Assembly (NCBI GenBank): GCA_022703445.1 | Contig: JAKLDR010000008.1 | Location: 1 to 64,000 of the forward strand | Length of the DNA stretch: 64,000 nt | Reading direction: 5' to 3' | Origin: Planctomycetota bacterium | GTDB taxonomy: Bacteria > Planctomycetota > SZUA-567 > JAKLDR01 | Shown: one piece after another, positions 53,454 to 62,269 of the stretch | Position numbering within the stretch: the stretch's first letter is position 1 | Layout: each line of letters opens with the position of its first letter | Notes under the pieces: generated by a model | The model's database searches: none | Seen by the model: the letters and a program-made list of their open reading frames with translations, nothing else | What the model was told of the DNA's origin: nothing | Made by a program: the position numbers and the translations under genes

Positions 53454-54269
53454 ATGTCGGGACGCGAGATTCGCCAGGGCAGGGTCTTCGGGACAAGCGG
53501 CAAGGCCGTTGTGGTGGCCTGTGATCACGGCATGTTCGACGGCCCTCACAAGGGGATGGAGGACCTGGGCGCGATGCTCAAGCGCCTCGGCGATGGGCCC
53601 GACGCCATCCTGCTCTCGCCGGGGATGCTGCCGCGGGTCAGGAGCTTCTTCGCGCGGCGCGAGGCCCCGGCCGCCATCGTCCGGCTCAACTTCAACTCGG
53701 TGTTCTGCTTCCAGTGGGGCTACACCGGCTCGGTGATCTCGAACCTCTTCCAGCCCGAGGAGGCTCTGGCCGCCGGCGCCGACATGGTCCTGGTCTGCCT
53801 GACCCTCCGGACCGGCAGCGAGACCGTCGATGCGCGGAACGCCGAGATCTTCGCGGACCTCTGCGGCAAGGCCCACCGCCTGGGCCTGCCGGTGATGGGC
53901 GAGTACTTCCCGCACAGCCACCTGACCAAGCCGGCCGACGAGTTCGGCGAGGAGGTCCTGGTAGGCTGCCGGATGCTCACCGAACTGGGCGCCGACTGCA
54001 TCAAGACCTTCCACACCAGCAACTTCAAGAAGGTCACCGCTACCTGCGCGGTCCCCATCCTGGGCCTCGGCGCCGAGAAGACCCCGACCGACCTCTCCGC
54101 CCTGGAGTTGGCCGAGCGCGAGGTCCGCGACGGGGCCGGCGGGGTGGTCTTCGGCCGGAACGCGGTGCAGGCCTCCAAGCCCCCGGCCTTCGTGGCCGCG
54201 CTCCAGGACATCGTCAAGCGCGGCGCGAGCGCCAGAGCTTCGGCCAAGAAGCACGGGCTCACGGCATGA
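53454..54269 (+). CDS. Class I aldolase of the DeoC/LsrF/FbaB type
   Basis: 271 residues; ATG 53454 is chosen over 53436 because GGAGGGCAG precedes it. Family features: 'GKAVVVACDHGMFDGP', 'ILLSPGML', 'GYTGSVI', 'VCLTLRTGSE', 'MGEYFPHSH' and the Schiff-base lysine K184 in 'LGADCIKTFHT', then 'PILGLGAEKT' and 'GGVVFGRNAVQ'. Proteins of this type include archaeal-type fructose-bisphosphate aldolase and LsrF thiolase. It would cleave a phosphorylated sugar produced by the downstream isomerase and kinase. First gene of the operon; its stop overlaps the regulator's start (ATGA). Confidence 0.87.
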   Translation: MSGREIRQGRVFGTSGKAVVVACDHGMFDGPHKGMEDLGAMLKRLGDGPDAILLSPGMLPRVRSFFARREAPAAIVRLNFNSVFCFQWGYTGSVISNLFQPEEALAAGADMVLVCLTLRTGSETVDARNAEIFADLCGKAHRLGLPVMGEYFPHSHLTKPADEFGEEVLVGCRMLTELGADCIKTFHTSNFKKVTATCAVPILGLGAEKTPTDLSALELAEREVRDGAGGVVFGRNAVQASKPPAFVAALQDIVKRGASARASAKKHGLTA

Positions 54270-55123
54270 CCAAGCTCGCCAGGCACGCCCGCATCCTCGA
54301 GATCGCCGCCCAGGAGGGCGGGGTCTCGGTCACCGAGCTCGCCCGCCAGATGGGCACGAGCCTGATGACCATCCGACGGGACCTGGAGGAGCTGGCCAAG
54401 GGCGGCAAGCTCCGCCGGACCCACGGCGGCGGCATCCCGGTCGAGCCGGACGTGGCCCGGTTCCAGTTCTCCCGGAAGCAGCACATCTGCAGCGCGCAGA
54501 AGCGGGCCATAGCCCGCGAGGCCGCCAGCCTGGTCAAACCGGGCATGGCCGTCTCGCTGGACACCGGCACGACCACGCTGGCGGTCGCCCGGGAGCTCTC
54601 CGGCATCAAGGGGCTCACCGTGCTGACCTCCTCGCTGCCGGTGGCCTCGGTGCTGCACCAGAGGGCCGAGTGCGACCTGGTCCTGCTGGGCGGCGCCGCG
54701 CGCCGCAACAGCCCCGACCTGGTCGGCCCGCTGACCGAGGACAACCTCAAGCGCTTCCGGGTCAACCTGGCCATCATGGGTGCCGACGCGATCACCCGCG
54801 ACGGCTCCTTCGCCAACGACACCGGCGTGGCCCGCATCTGCCGGGCGATGGCCGAGAACGCTGAGGGGGTCGTGCTGGTCGCCGACAGCAGCAAGTTTGG
54901 CCGGACGGCCTTCGCGCGCTGCCTGGGGCTGGACGAGATCGACCATCTCATCACCGACGACGGCTGCAGCCCGGCCAGCGAGGTCTGGCTGCGCGAGGCC
55001 GTGGCCGAAGTCACGCTGGTCCACCCCGCCAGGCCGCGGACGGCCGGAGGGGAAGGGGAGGCGCCGGCGGCCGGGGCCGACGAACAGGTGTCGTCCGGAG
55101 GAGGCGGGAACTGTGCGGTCTGA
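54266..55123 (+). CDS. DeoR-family sugar-phosphate-responsive repressor
   Basis: 285 residues. An N-terminal winged helix (about 5-60: 'RHARILEIAAQEGGVSVTELARQMGTSLMTIRRDLEELAKGGKLRRTHGG') is followed by a DeoR sensor domain of the phosphosugar-binding NagB/RpiA type ('AVSLDTGTTTLAVARELSGIKGLTVLTSSLPVASVL', 'VNLAIMGADAITRDGSFANDTGVARICRAM', 'VLVADSSKFGRTAFARCLGLDEIDHLITDD'). Such proteins release DNA on binding a phosphorylated intermediate of their own pathway. Second gene of the operon, coupled to the aldolase. The tail after about residue 260 is Gly/Ala-rich and unconserved. Confidence 0.92.
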   Translation: MTKLARHARILEIAAQEGGVSVTELARQMGTSLMTIRRDLEELAKGGKLRRTHGGGIPVEPDVARFQFSRKQHICSAQKRAIAREAASLVKPGMAVSLDTGTTTLAVARELSGIKGLTVLTSSLPVASVLHQRAECDLVLLGGAARRNSPDLVGPLTEDNLKRFRVNLAIMGADAITRDGSFANDTGVARICRAMAENAEGVVLVADSSKFGRTAFARCLGLDEIDHLITDDGCSPASEVWLREAVAEVTLVHPARPRTAGGEGEAPAAGADEQVSSGGGGNCAV

Positions 55124-55142
55124 AGCGACCAAGGAGCTTTCG

Positions 55143-56543
55143 ATGTCCCAGCGCAAACCCAGGGTGGGGCTGCTGCCCCTCTACCTGAAGCTCTACGACG
55201 AGATCCGGCCTCAGTGGCGGGGACCGCTCGGGACCTTCACCGACCAGGTGGCCGGGAAGCTCGCCGCCGCCGGCTTCGAGGTGGTCCGCGCCGACTTCTG
55301 CCGGATCGCCCCGGAGTTCGACGCCGCCGTGGCGGCCTTCGAGAAGGCTTCCGTCGACGCCATTGCCACGCTGCACCTGGCCTACTCGCCGTCGCTCGAG
55401 GCGGTCGGCGCGCTGGCCGGCACGAAGCTGCCCATCCTGATACTCGACACCACCATGGACCGGGACTTCGGCACGGCCGTGGATCCGGCGCGGATCGGGT
55501 ACAACCACGGCGTCCACGGGGTCATGGACCTGGCCTCGGTGCTCCGCCGCCGCGGCCGGCCCTTCCGGATCGTTGCCGGCCACGCCGATGACCAGGCGCT
55601 CTGGACCCGCGCGGCGGCCGAGCTCCGCGCCGCGTCCGCCGCCCGGCGCTTCCGGGGCATGCGCACGCTGCGCGTGGCCGAGGCCTTCCAGGGAATGGGC
55701 GACTTCAGCGTCGAGCCCGGGGTGATGCGCGCGAAGCTCGGCATCTCCGTCGACCAGATCGAGCCGCGGGAGCTTGGCGCCGAGGCCGCGCGGGTCACCG
55801 CCGACGAGATCGGGGCGGAGATGGAGCTCGACCGCCAGCGCTTCGACTGCGCGGGGCTCCCCGCCGACTGCCACGAGCGCGCGGTGCGCACGGGGCTGGC
55901 CCTCCGCCGGCGCCTCGAGAGCGGCGGCTACGGCGGCTTCAGCATGCACTTCGGCGCCTTCGGCGGCCTGGAGCAGGTCGGCATCGAGGCCACGCCGTTC
56001 CTGGAGGCGTCCAAGGCCATGGCCCGGGGCGTGGGCTACGGCGGCGAGGGCGACGTGCTCACCGCCGCGCTGGTCGGCGCGCTGCAGTGCGGCTTCGGCC
56101 GGACGACCTTCACCGAGATCTTCTGCCCCGACTGGGCGGGCGGCAGCCTCTTCCTCTCGCACATGGGCGAGATCAACCCCGAGGTCGCCGCGGCCCGGCC
56201 GCTGGTCTTCGCCAACGACCTGCCCTACACCGGCACGAAGCCGGTGGCCACGCTGACCTGCGCGCCGGCGCCGGGCCCGGCGGTGTTCGTCAACCTGGCG
56301 CCTGGGCCGGACGATTCCTTCGCGATCCTGGCCTCGGGAGTCAAGGTTCTCGGCGACTCGGCCCGTCCGGACATGAAGAAGACGGTCCGCGGCTGGATCC
56401 GACCCGACCGGCCGCTGCCGGAGTTCCTCGAGGCCTACTCGCGGGCCGGAGGCACGCACCACAGCGCGCTGGTCCTGGGGCAGACACCCGAGACGCTGGC
56501 GGCCTTCGCGGCCCACGCCGGCCTGGGCTTCGAGCGGATCTGA
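55143..56543 (+). CDS. L-fucose/L-arabinose isomerase-family protein
   Basis: 466 residues; ATG 55143 with AAGGAG. It begins 'RVGLLPLYLKLYDEIRPQWRG', has a Rossmann-like first part ('VDAIATLHLAYSPSLEAVGALAGTKLPILILDTTMDRDFG', 'NHGVHGVMDLASVLRRRGRPFRIVAGH') and later 'GFSMHFGAFGG', 'GYGGEGDVLTAALVGAL', 'FTEIFCPDWAGGSLFLSHMGEINPEVA' and 'THHSALVLG'. This is the fucose isomerase/arabinose isomerase fold (COG2407-like). The metal ligands Glu/Asp/His appear present in 'FTEIFCPDW' and 'THHS'. It would interconvert an aldose and ketose. Sits between DeoR and the acetyltransferase genes. Confidence 0.82.
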   Translation: MSQRKPRVGLLPLYLKLYDEIRPQWRGPLGTFTDQVAGKLAAAGFEVVRADFCRIAPEFDAAVAAFEKASVDAIATLHLAYSPSLEAVGALAGTKLPILILDTTMDRDFGTAVDPARIGYNHGVHGVMDLASVLRRRGRPFRIVAGHADDQALWTRAAAELRAASAARRFRGMRTLRVAEAFQGMGDFSVEPGVMRAKLGISVDQIEPRELGAEAARVTADEIGAEMELDRQRFDCAGLPADCHERAVRTGLALRRRLESGGYGGFSMHFGAFGGLEQVGIEATPFLEASKAMARGVGYGGEGDVLTAALVGALQCGFGRTTFTEIFCPDWAGGSLFLSHMGEINPEVAAARPLVFANDLPYTGTKPVATLTCAPAPGPAVFVNLAPGPDDSFAILASGVKVLGDSARPDMKKTVRGWIRPDRPLPEFLEAYSRAGGTHHSALVLGQTPETLAAFAAHAGLGFERI

Positions 56544-56556
56544 GGAGGACCGACGC

Positions 56557-57144
56557 GTGACCGCAGGACCCGCGCCCGCCAAGCCGGAGCAGCTCCAGAT
56601 GCTCTGGCCGGCTGCGCGGCTGGCCAGCCCGCCGGAGGTGCTGGTGGCCGATGGCTACCGGGTGCGCGCTCTCGGCCCGGCCGAGGCCGCCGCCCACGCC
56701 GAACTGATGCGCAGGGCCGGGTTCGCCGACTGGACCGCCGAGAAACTGGCGCCATGGCTCCTCAGAATCCTGCCCGACGGGCTCTTCGGGATCGAGCACC
56801 TGGCCACGGGAGCCCTGGCCGCCACGGCCATGGCCACCCACAACCCGAGCGAACTCCACCCCTTCGGCGGGGAGCTCGGCTGGGTGGCCGGCGACCCGGC
56901 CCACAACGGCCGGGGGCTGGGGCAGGCGGTCTGCGCGGCGGTCGTCAGCCGCTTCCTGCGCGCCGGGTACCGGCGCATCTACCTGAAGACCGACGACTGG
57001 CGGCTGCCGGCCGTCAAGAGCTACCTGAGGCTGGGCTTCGTGCCCTTCCTGCACCGCCCGGAGATGGCGGAGCGCTGGCGCGAGGTCTGCGCCCGGCTGG
57101 GATGGCCCTGCACCGCGGAGGAGTGGATCAGCAATGTGGCGTGA
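56557..57144 (+). CDS. GNAT-family N-acetyltransferase
   Basis: 195 residues from GTG 56557, with TGAGGAGGAC just upstream overlapping the previous stop. GNAT motif A is visible: 'GELGWVAGDPAHNGRGLGQAVCAAVVSRFLRAGYRRIYLKTDDWRLPAVKSYLRLGFVPFL', where 'HNGRGLG' is the acetyl-CoA pyrophosphate loop (usual R/Q-x-x-G-x-G/A). The substrate cannot be told; within this operon an amino sugar or the product of the aminotransferase is a reasonable guess. It overlaps the next gene by 11 bp. Confidence 0.85.
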   Translation: MTAGPAPAKPEQLQMLWPAARLASPPEVLVADGYRVRALGPAEAAAHAELMRRAGFADWTAEKLAPWLLRILPDGLFGIEHLATGALAATAMATHNPSELHPFGGELGWVAGDPAHNGRGLGQAVCAAVVSRFLRAGYRRIYLKTDDWRLPAVKSYLRLGFVPFLHRPEMAERWREVCARLGWPCTAEEWISNVA

Positions 57145-58150
57145 GACCACCAAGCGCGAGCGGAACATGAGCATCTTCCGCGAGGAGTTCGCCGGCTGGC
57201 TGCCGAAGCGGATCCTGGACTTCCACGTCCACGTTTTCAACCCGGCGACGCTGCCGCAGGGGGCGACCTACAACTGTGCGGGGCACGCGCTGCGCCGGTA
57301 CGGCTTCGCCGAGCTGCGCCGGGACCTGGCCGAGCTCTACCCCGGCCGCCGGACTGCCGCGGTCTGCTTCGGCCTGCCCGACCGGATCTACAACCGGGCC
57401 GCCAACGACCGCTACGTGGCGGCCGGCTGTGACAATCGGCGCTTCTTCGCCTTCCGGCTCCTCGACCCCAGCGAGGACCCGGCGGTAGTCCGGCGGGATC
57501 TGGCCTCGGGGCCCTACCTCGGCGTGAAGCCCTACCTCAACTACGTCAGGAAGCCGGTCGACGACGTCGAGATCGACGACATGCTCCCGGCCCCGCTCAT
57601 GAAGGTCATCAACGAGCTCGGGCTGATCGTCATGCTGCACATCCCCAGGAAGGGGCGGCTGGCCGACCCGGTCAACCAGGAGCAGCTGGTCGCGCTCTGC
57701 CGGCGCTGGCCCAACGCGAAGATCGTCCTGGCCCACGTCGGCCGGGCCTACTTCCTGAAGAACGTGGTCGGGCACATCGACCGCCTTCGGAAGCTCCCCA
57801 ACCTCTGGTACGACCTGGCCATGGTCGGCAACCCGGAGGTCCTCGAGCACGTCTTCGCCACCGTGCCCGCCGACCGGGTGCTCTACGCCACCGACCAGCC
57901 CATCGCCGTGGCGCCGGGCAAGTCGCTCGAGATCAACAACCAGTACAGCTACATCACCCCGGCCCCCTGGAAACTGGCCATCCACGACACCTCCGGCCGG
58001 GTGGTCTACACCTGCTTCGCCTACGAGGAGCTCCGCGGCATAGGCAAGGCCGTCGCGCGGCTGGGCCTGGGCCGCAGGTTCCTCAACGGGCTTTTTCACG
58101 ACAACGGGATGCGGCTGCTCCAGGCCGCAATGAGATCCAAGGAGAGATAG
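57134..58150 (+). CDS. Amidohydrolase-2 (metal-dependent hydrolase) family protein
   Basis: 338 residues; ATG 57134 has GGAGGAG about 10 bases upstream (ATG 57167 is an alternative). The TIM-barrel features are 'RILDFHVHVF' (H-x-H metal ligands), 'LGVKPYLNYVR', 'GLIVMLHIPRKGRLADP', 'AKIVLAHVGRAY' and 'RVLYATDQPIAV' (conserved Asp). These match the amidohydrolase-2 family of decarboxylases, lactonases and hydrolases. The position in a sugar operon would suit a sugar lactonase or carboxylate hydrolase, but this is not proven. Confidence 0.85.
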   Translation: MWRETTKRERNMSIFREEFAGWLPKRILDFHVHVFNPATLPQGATYNCAGHALRRYGFAELRRDLAELYPGRRTAAVCFGLPDRIYNRAANDRYVAAGCDNRRFFAFRLLDPSEDPAVVRRDLASGPYLGVKPYLNYVRKPVDDVEIDDMLPAPLMKVINELGLIVMLHIPRKGRLADPVNQEQLVALCRRWPNAKIVLAHVGRAYFLKNVVGHIDRLRKLPNLWYDLAMVGNPEVLEHVFATVPADRVLYATDQPIAVAPGKSLEINNQYSYITPAPWKLAIHDTSGRVVYTCFAYEELRGIGKAVARLGLGRRFLNGLFHDNGMRLLQAAMRSKER

Positions 58151-58153
58151 GTC

Positions 58154-59566
58154 ATGACCACCGCCAGCAAGAAGGCTCCGTCCGCCAAGTCCGCGAAGTC
58201 CTCCGCGTCTACCGGCCCCGTCGACCTGCGCACCATGAAGGTGCCGGTGCTGGTCACCCCGGTGATCCCCGGGCCGAAGTCGCAGGAGGTCCACGAGCGC
58301 ACCGCCAAGCTCATGAAGGGCCTGTCCGGGCAGGTCAAGCTCTTCCCGGTGGCCTTCGAGTCCGGCGCCGGCACGCACCTGCGCGACGTCGACGGCAACT
58401 GTTTCCTCGACTTCTCCAGCGGCATCTACGTGACCACCCTGGGCCACTGCCACCCGCGGGTCACCGAGGCGGTCCAGAAGTACGCCGGCACGCTCATGAA
58501 CTGCCACGACTTCTCGACCGAGATCAAGATGCGCCTGCTCGAGAAGATGACCGAGATACTGCCCGGCGACCTGGCCGGAGGCATCCAGCTCTACGATGCC
58601 GGCACCGCGGCGGTCGAGGCCGGCATCCGCGCCTGCCGGGCGATCTCCGGCAAGCACGAGTTCCTCTCCTGCTTCCGCGACTTCCACGGCAAGAGCGGCC
58701 ACGCCGCGAGTCTGGCGCGCATCAACCCGACCAGCGGCGCCGGGCGCGCCCAGGGCTTCTACATGGTCCCGCGGCCCGACCCCTACCGCCCGCACTTCAA
58801 GAAGGCCGACGGCTCCATCGACACCGACGGCTACATCGCCTTCTACCGCGAGTTCATCCAGGAGGCCACCGTCGGCCAGGTGGCCGCCTTCGTGCTCGAG
58901 CCCATCCAGGGCTGGGCCGGCTCGGTCTTCCCGCCGGACGACTTCTTCCCCAAGCTGCGGAAGCTCTGCGACGAGAAGAAGATCCTGCTCTTCGCCGACG
59001 AGGTGCTCACCTCCATGGGCCGCACCGGCGAGTGGCTGGCGATGGACCACTACGGCGTGGTCCCGGACGTGGTCACGCTCGGCAAGGGCTTCGGCAACGG
59101 ATTCCCGGTCACGGCCATGTGCGTGAGGAAGCCCTACGCCGAGAGCTTCGAGGCCATCAGCGCGAGCACCTCCTACGGCGGCAACCCCATGGCCTGCGCC
59201 GCGGCCCTGGCCTGCATCGAGGCCATCCAGGAGGAGAAGCTGCTCGAGAACGCCCGCGAGCTGGGCGCCTTCTTCGACAAGCGCATGACCGAGATGCAGT
59301 CGCGCCACAAGATCATCGGCCACGTCCGCGGCAAGGGCTGCCTGATGGGCATCGAGCTCGTCAAGGACCGCGCCACCAAGGAGCCCTTCGACGAGGCCGG
59401 CAAGCGCGTCTACCAGAAGGCCTTCCGCAAGGGCCTGGCCTGGATCCCGGCCGGGCACATCCTGCGCCTGTCGCCGCCCATCGTCATGGACCTGAAGGAG
59501 GCCGCGCTCGGGATGGACATCGTCGAGGAGGCCATCGGCGAAACCGAGAAGGAACTGGGCTACTAG
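58154..59566 (+). CDS. Class III PLP-dependent aminotransferase
   Basis: 470 residues, 3 bp after the amidohydrolase stop. It opens with a 25-residue Lys/Ser/Ala-rich tail. Motifs: 'DVDGNCFLDFSSGIYVTTLGHCHPRVTEAVQ', 'LYDAGTAAVEAGIRACR', 'FHGKSGHA', 'LEPIQGWAGSVFPPDDFF', 'LLFADEVLTSMGRTGEW' (D282 binds the PLP ring) and PLP lysine K311 in 'TLGKGFGNGFPV'. Relatives include 4-aminobutyrate and ornithine aminotransferases and aminosugar/inosamine aminotransferases. In this setting transfer to or from a keto-sugar or keto-inositol is plausible. Its stop is immediately followed by the kinase start. Confidence 0.9.
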   Translation: MTTASKKAPSAKSAKSSASTGPVDLRTMKVPVLVTPVIPGPKSQEVHERTAKLMKGLSGQVKLFPVAFESGAGTHLRDVDGNCFLDFSSGIYVTTLGHCHPRVTEAVQKYAGTLMNCHDFSTEIKMRLLEKMTEILPGDLAGGIQLYDAGTAAVEAGIRACRAISGKHEFLSCFRDFHGKSGHAASLARINPTSGAGRAQGFYMVPRPDPYRPHFKKADGSIDTDGYIAFYREFIQEATVGQVAAFVLEPIQGWAGSVFPPDDFFPKLRKLCDEKKILLFADEVLTSMGRTGEWLAMDHYGVVPDVVTLGKGFGNGFPVTAMCVRKPYAESFEAISASTSYGGNPMACAAALACIEAIQEEKLLENARELGAFFDKRMTEMQSRHKIIGHVRGKGCLMGIELVKDRATKEPFDEAGKRVYQKAFRKGLAWIPAGHILRLSPPIVMDLKEAALGMDIVEEAIGETEKELGY

Positions 59567-60895
59567 ATGGACGTGCTGGTCGGCATCGACCTCGGCACCA
59601 GCGCCACCAAGGGCGTGCTCCTGGCGGCCGACGGCCGGATCCTGGCGCGCCAGCGCCGGGCCACGGAACTCGTCCGGCCGGCTCCGGGCCGGGTCGAATC
59701 CTCGCCGGAGCGGGCCTACGAGCTGCTCTGCGAGGTGGTCCGCGCGCTGGTCGGCGCCGCGCCAGCCAACGCTCGGATCCGGGGCATCGCGCTATCCGGC
59801 GCTACCGGCAACACCCTGCTGTTCGACAAGGGCGGCGCGCCGCTCGGGCCGGCCATCAACTGGATGGACTCCCGGGCTGCCGACGACCCGCGGGTGGATC
59901 CGGCCGGCATTGCCCCTGAAGCCATCTACCGGGCGGTCGGCTGGCCGTACTTCCGCGGTTTCCCCCTGGTGCAGCTGGCCTGGCTCAGGCAGAACCAGCC
60001 GGAGCTCTTCGGCCGCGCCGCCTTGGCGGCCATGGACGTCACCTACTTCCTCCATCGCCTGAGCGGCGCCTTCGGGATGGATCACTCCAGCGCCACCACG
60101 TTCTACCTGCAGGACCAGGTGGAGCGCCGCTGGCACCGGCCGTTGCTCGACTGGCTGGGCCTGGGCGAGGAACGCCTGCCGCGATTGCTCGCCTCCGGCT
60201 CGGTCCTCGGGCAGGTGACCGCCCGGGGAGCCGGCGAGACCGGCCTTCCCGCCGGCGCCGCGGTGGTCCTGGGCGCCTTCGACCATCCCAGCGCCGCACG
60301 GGGCTGCGGCGTGCTCCGGCCTGGGCAGGTCCTGCTCTCCTGCGGCACGTCCTGGGTGGGCTTCTATCCGGTGGCCGACCGGGAGCTGGCGCTCGCTCAG
60401 AAGCTGCTGATCGACCCGTTCCTGTCTCCCCGGGGCCCGTGGGGCGCGCTGTTTTCCCTGACTCGGGTGGGCGAGAGGGTCCAGGCCTTCGTGGACGCAA
60501 CCTTCGCCGGCGAAGCCACCCAGGCCGCGCGGTATGCCCGTTTCGACGAGGCGGCCGCGCGCGCCCCGCGGGGTTCGACCGACCCGAGCCGCGCGCTCAT
60601 GGCGGACCTCGCCGGGCAGATGAAGGCCAGGATGGACTCGCTGTCCGCGGCCGGGCTCCGCGCGGAGCGCATCGTGATGGTCGGCGGTCCGACGGAGAGC
60701 CCGGCCTGGATGCAGATCCTGGCCGACACACTGGGGAGCGAACTGGCGTTGCCCGAGGCCGGCGCCCACGCCGGCGCGGTGGGCGCGGCGATCCTCGCCG
60801 GCATGGGGACAGGCATCTTCGCGGACGAGGCGGACGCGGCGGCCCGGGTTGGGTTCCGGGGGCGGACCGTGCGCCCGGCCGGCGGAGAGCGGTGA
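59567..60895 (+). CDS. FGGY-family carbohydrate kinase
   Basis: 442 residues; ATG 59567 directly abuts the previous stop. 'VGIDLGTSATKGVLLAADG' is the N-terminal phosphate motif, 'GATGNTLLFDKGGAPLGPAINWMDSRA' matches xylulokinase-like substrate residues (Asp of 'WMDSRA'), 'GAFDHPSAARGCGVLRPGQVLLSCGTSWVGFYP' carries the catalytic base D ('AFDHPS'), and 'IVMVGGPTESPAWMQILADTLG' the ATP site. It is slightly short for the family. It would phosphorylate the ketose formed by the isomerase before aldol cleavage. Confidence 0.9.
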   Translation: MDVLVGIDLGTSATKGVLLAADGRILARQRRATELVRPAPGRVESSPERAYELLCEVVRALVGAAPANARIRGIALSGATGNTLLFDKGGAPLGPAINWMDSRAADDPRVDPAGIAPEAIYRAVGWPYFRGFPLVQLAWLRQNQPELFGRAALAAMDVTYFLHRLSGAFGMDHSSATTFYLQDQVERRWHRPLLDWLGLGEERLPRLLASGSVLGQVTARGAGETGLPAGAAVVLGAFDHPSAARGCGVLRPGQVLLSCGTSWVGFYPVADRELALAQKLLIDPFLSPRGPWGALFSLTRVGERVQAFVDATFAGEATQAARYARFDEAAARAPRGSTDPSRALMADLAGQMKARMDSLSAAGLRAERIVMVGGPTESPAWMQILADTLGSELALPEAGAHAGAVGAAILAGMGTGIFADEADAAARVGFRGRTVRPAGGER

Positions 60896-60921
60896 AAGGC
60901 AAGAGAAGGAGACAGGTACAG

Positions 60922-62193
60922 ATGAGCCGCAAGACCGGGATGGGCAGCAGGGGTAGAACCATCCGCGTCGGCGTGATCGGCGTGGGCCGGGGGCAGTCCT
61001 TCGCGCGCGGCGCGACGGACCTCGTGGGCATGAAGCTGGTGGCCATCTGCGACACCTGGAAGGAGAAGCTCCGCGAGGCCGGGAAGAAGTACGGGGTCGA
61101 GACCTACACCGACTACGACAAGTTCCTCGAACACGACATGGACGCGGTGGTGCTGGCCAACTACTTCCACGAGCACGCGCCCTTCGCCATCAAGGCGCTG
61201 GCCGCCGGCAAGCACGTGATGAGCGAGTGCACCACGAACCACACCCTGGCCGAGGGCGTGGCGCTCTGCCGGGCGGTGGAGAAGAGCAAGCGCATCTACA
61301 TGCTCGCCGAGAACTACCCGTACACGGCCTTCAACATGGAGATGCGCCGGGTCTACCGGACCGGCGAGCTCGGCCCGGTCACCTACGCCGAGGGCGAGTA
61401 CAACCACCCGATGGCGCCGGACGACCGCCTGCGCATCTCCCCGGGCATGGAGCACTGGCGGAACTGGATCCCCTCGACCTACTACTGCACCCACGCACTG
61501 GCCCCGCTGATGTACATCACGGACACCATGCCGCTGAAGGTCAACGGCCTGTCCATCGCCGCGCGCGAGGTCGACGACCTCACCGTCCGCCGGAGCGATC
61601 CCGGTTCGGTGATCCTCTGCCGCATGGACAACGGCGCGGTCTTCCGGATCTTCGGGCTGCTGCTGCCCGGGCACAGCAACTGGTACCGGGTGCACGGCAC
61701 CCGCGGGGCCATGGAGATCACCCGCGGGCCCGGCTACTTCGGGCCGGGGCAGGTCCGGGTCTGGCACGACGAGTGGGACCTCCGGCCGGGCGAGCTCCGC
61801 GAGCGCACCTACCTCCCGGACTGGCCGGAGCACGCGGACCTGGCCCGCCGGGCCGGCCACGGCGGCGGCGACTTCTGGACCAACTTCGAGTTCGCCAACG
61901 CCATCCGCAGCGGCCGGCAGCCGTTCCTCGACGTCTACCGCGGCGTGGCCATGAGCAGCGTCGGGATCCTGGCCTGGAAGAGCGCCCTGGCTGACGGCAC
62001 CCCAATCGATGTGCCGGACTTCCGCAGCGAGAAGTCCCGCGCGGCCTTCGCCGACGACCACTGGTCTCCGTTCCCGGCGGACCGCGGCCCGGGCCAGCCG
62101 CCGCCGAGCATCCTGGGCACCCCCGAGCCGACCGCCCGGGGGCTGGCCAACGCCCGGCGGATCTGGAGGGAGATCGGCTACACCGCGAAATGA
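60922..62193 (+). CDS. Gfo/Idh/MocA-family oxidoreductase 1
   Basis: 423 residues; ATG 60922 with GAAGGAG 10 bases upstream. The frame extends upstream through the kinase but that part is a shadow. The nucleotide-binding domain has 'IRVGVIGVGRGQSFARGATD' (G-x-G-x-x-x), 'VVLANYFHEHAPFAIKALAAGKHVMSEC', where the usual 'EKP' is replaced by 'SECT', and 'YMLAENYPY'. The C-terminal domain has 'EGEYNHPM', 'YYCTHALAPLMYITD' (substrate His). NAD(P)-dependent oxidation of a hydroxyl of a sugar or inositol is expected. First of two dissimilar copies in tandem. Confidence 0.9.
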   Translation: MSRKTGMGSRGRTIRVGVIGVGRGQSFARGATDLVGMKLVAICDTWKEKLREAGKKYGVETYTDYDKFLEHDMDAVVLANYFHEHAPFAIKALAAGKHVMSECTTNHTLAEGVALCRAVEKSKRIYMLAENYPYTAFNMEMRRVYRTGELGPVTYAEGEYNHPMAPDDRLRISPGMEHWRNWIPSTYYCTHALAPLMYITDTMPLKVNGLSIAAREVDDLTVRRSDPGSVILCRMDNGAVFRIFGLLLPGHSNWYRVHGTRGAMEITRGPGYFGPGQVRVWHDEWDLRPGELRERTYLPDWPEHADLARRAGHGGGDFWTNFEFANAIRSGRQPFLDVYRGVAMSSVGILAWKSALADGTPIDVPDFRSEKSRAAFADDHWSPFPADRGPGQPPPSILGTPEPTARGLANARRIWREIGYTAK

Positions 62194-62200
62194 ATCCACG

Positions 62201-62244
62201 GCCCGGCGCGCTGTGCGCCGGGCATTTGGCTGCCGACGGCAGCC
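62201..62244 (+). terminator. Double hairpin between the two dehydrogenase genes
   Basis: A perfect 9-bp stem (62201-62209 with 62215-62223), then ATTT, then a perfect 7-bp stem GGCTGCC-GAC-GGCAGCC (62228-62244). No U tract, so it may be an mRNA processing or stability element rather than a terminator. It is the largest non-coding break inside the operon. Confidence 0.55.
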
Positions 62245-62269
62245 GGAACGGTTAAGGAGTCGCAAGAAG

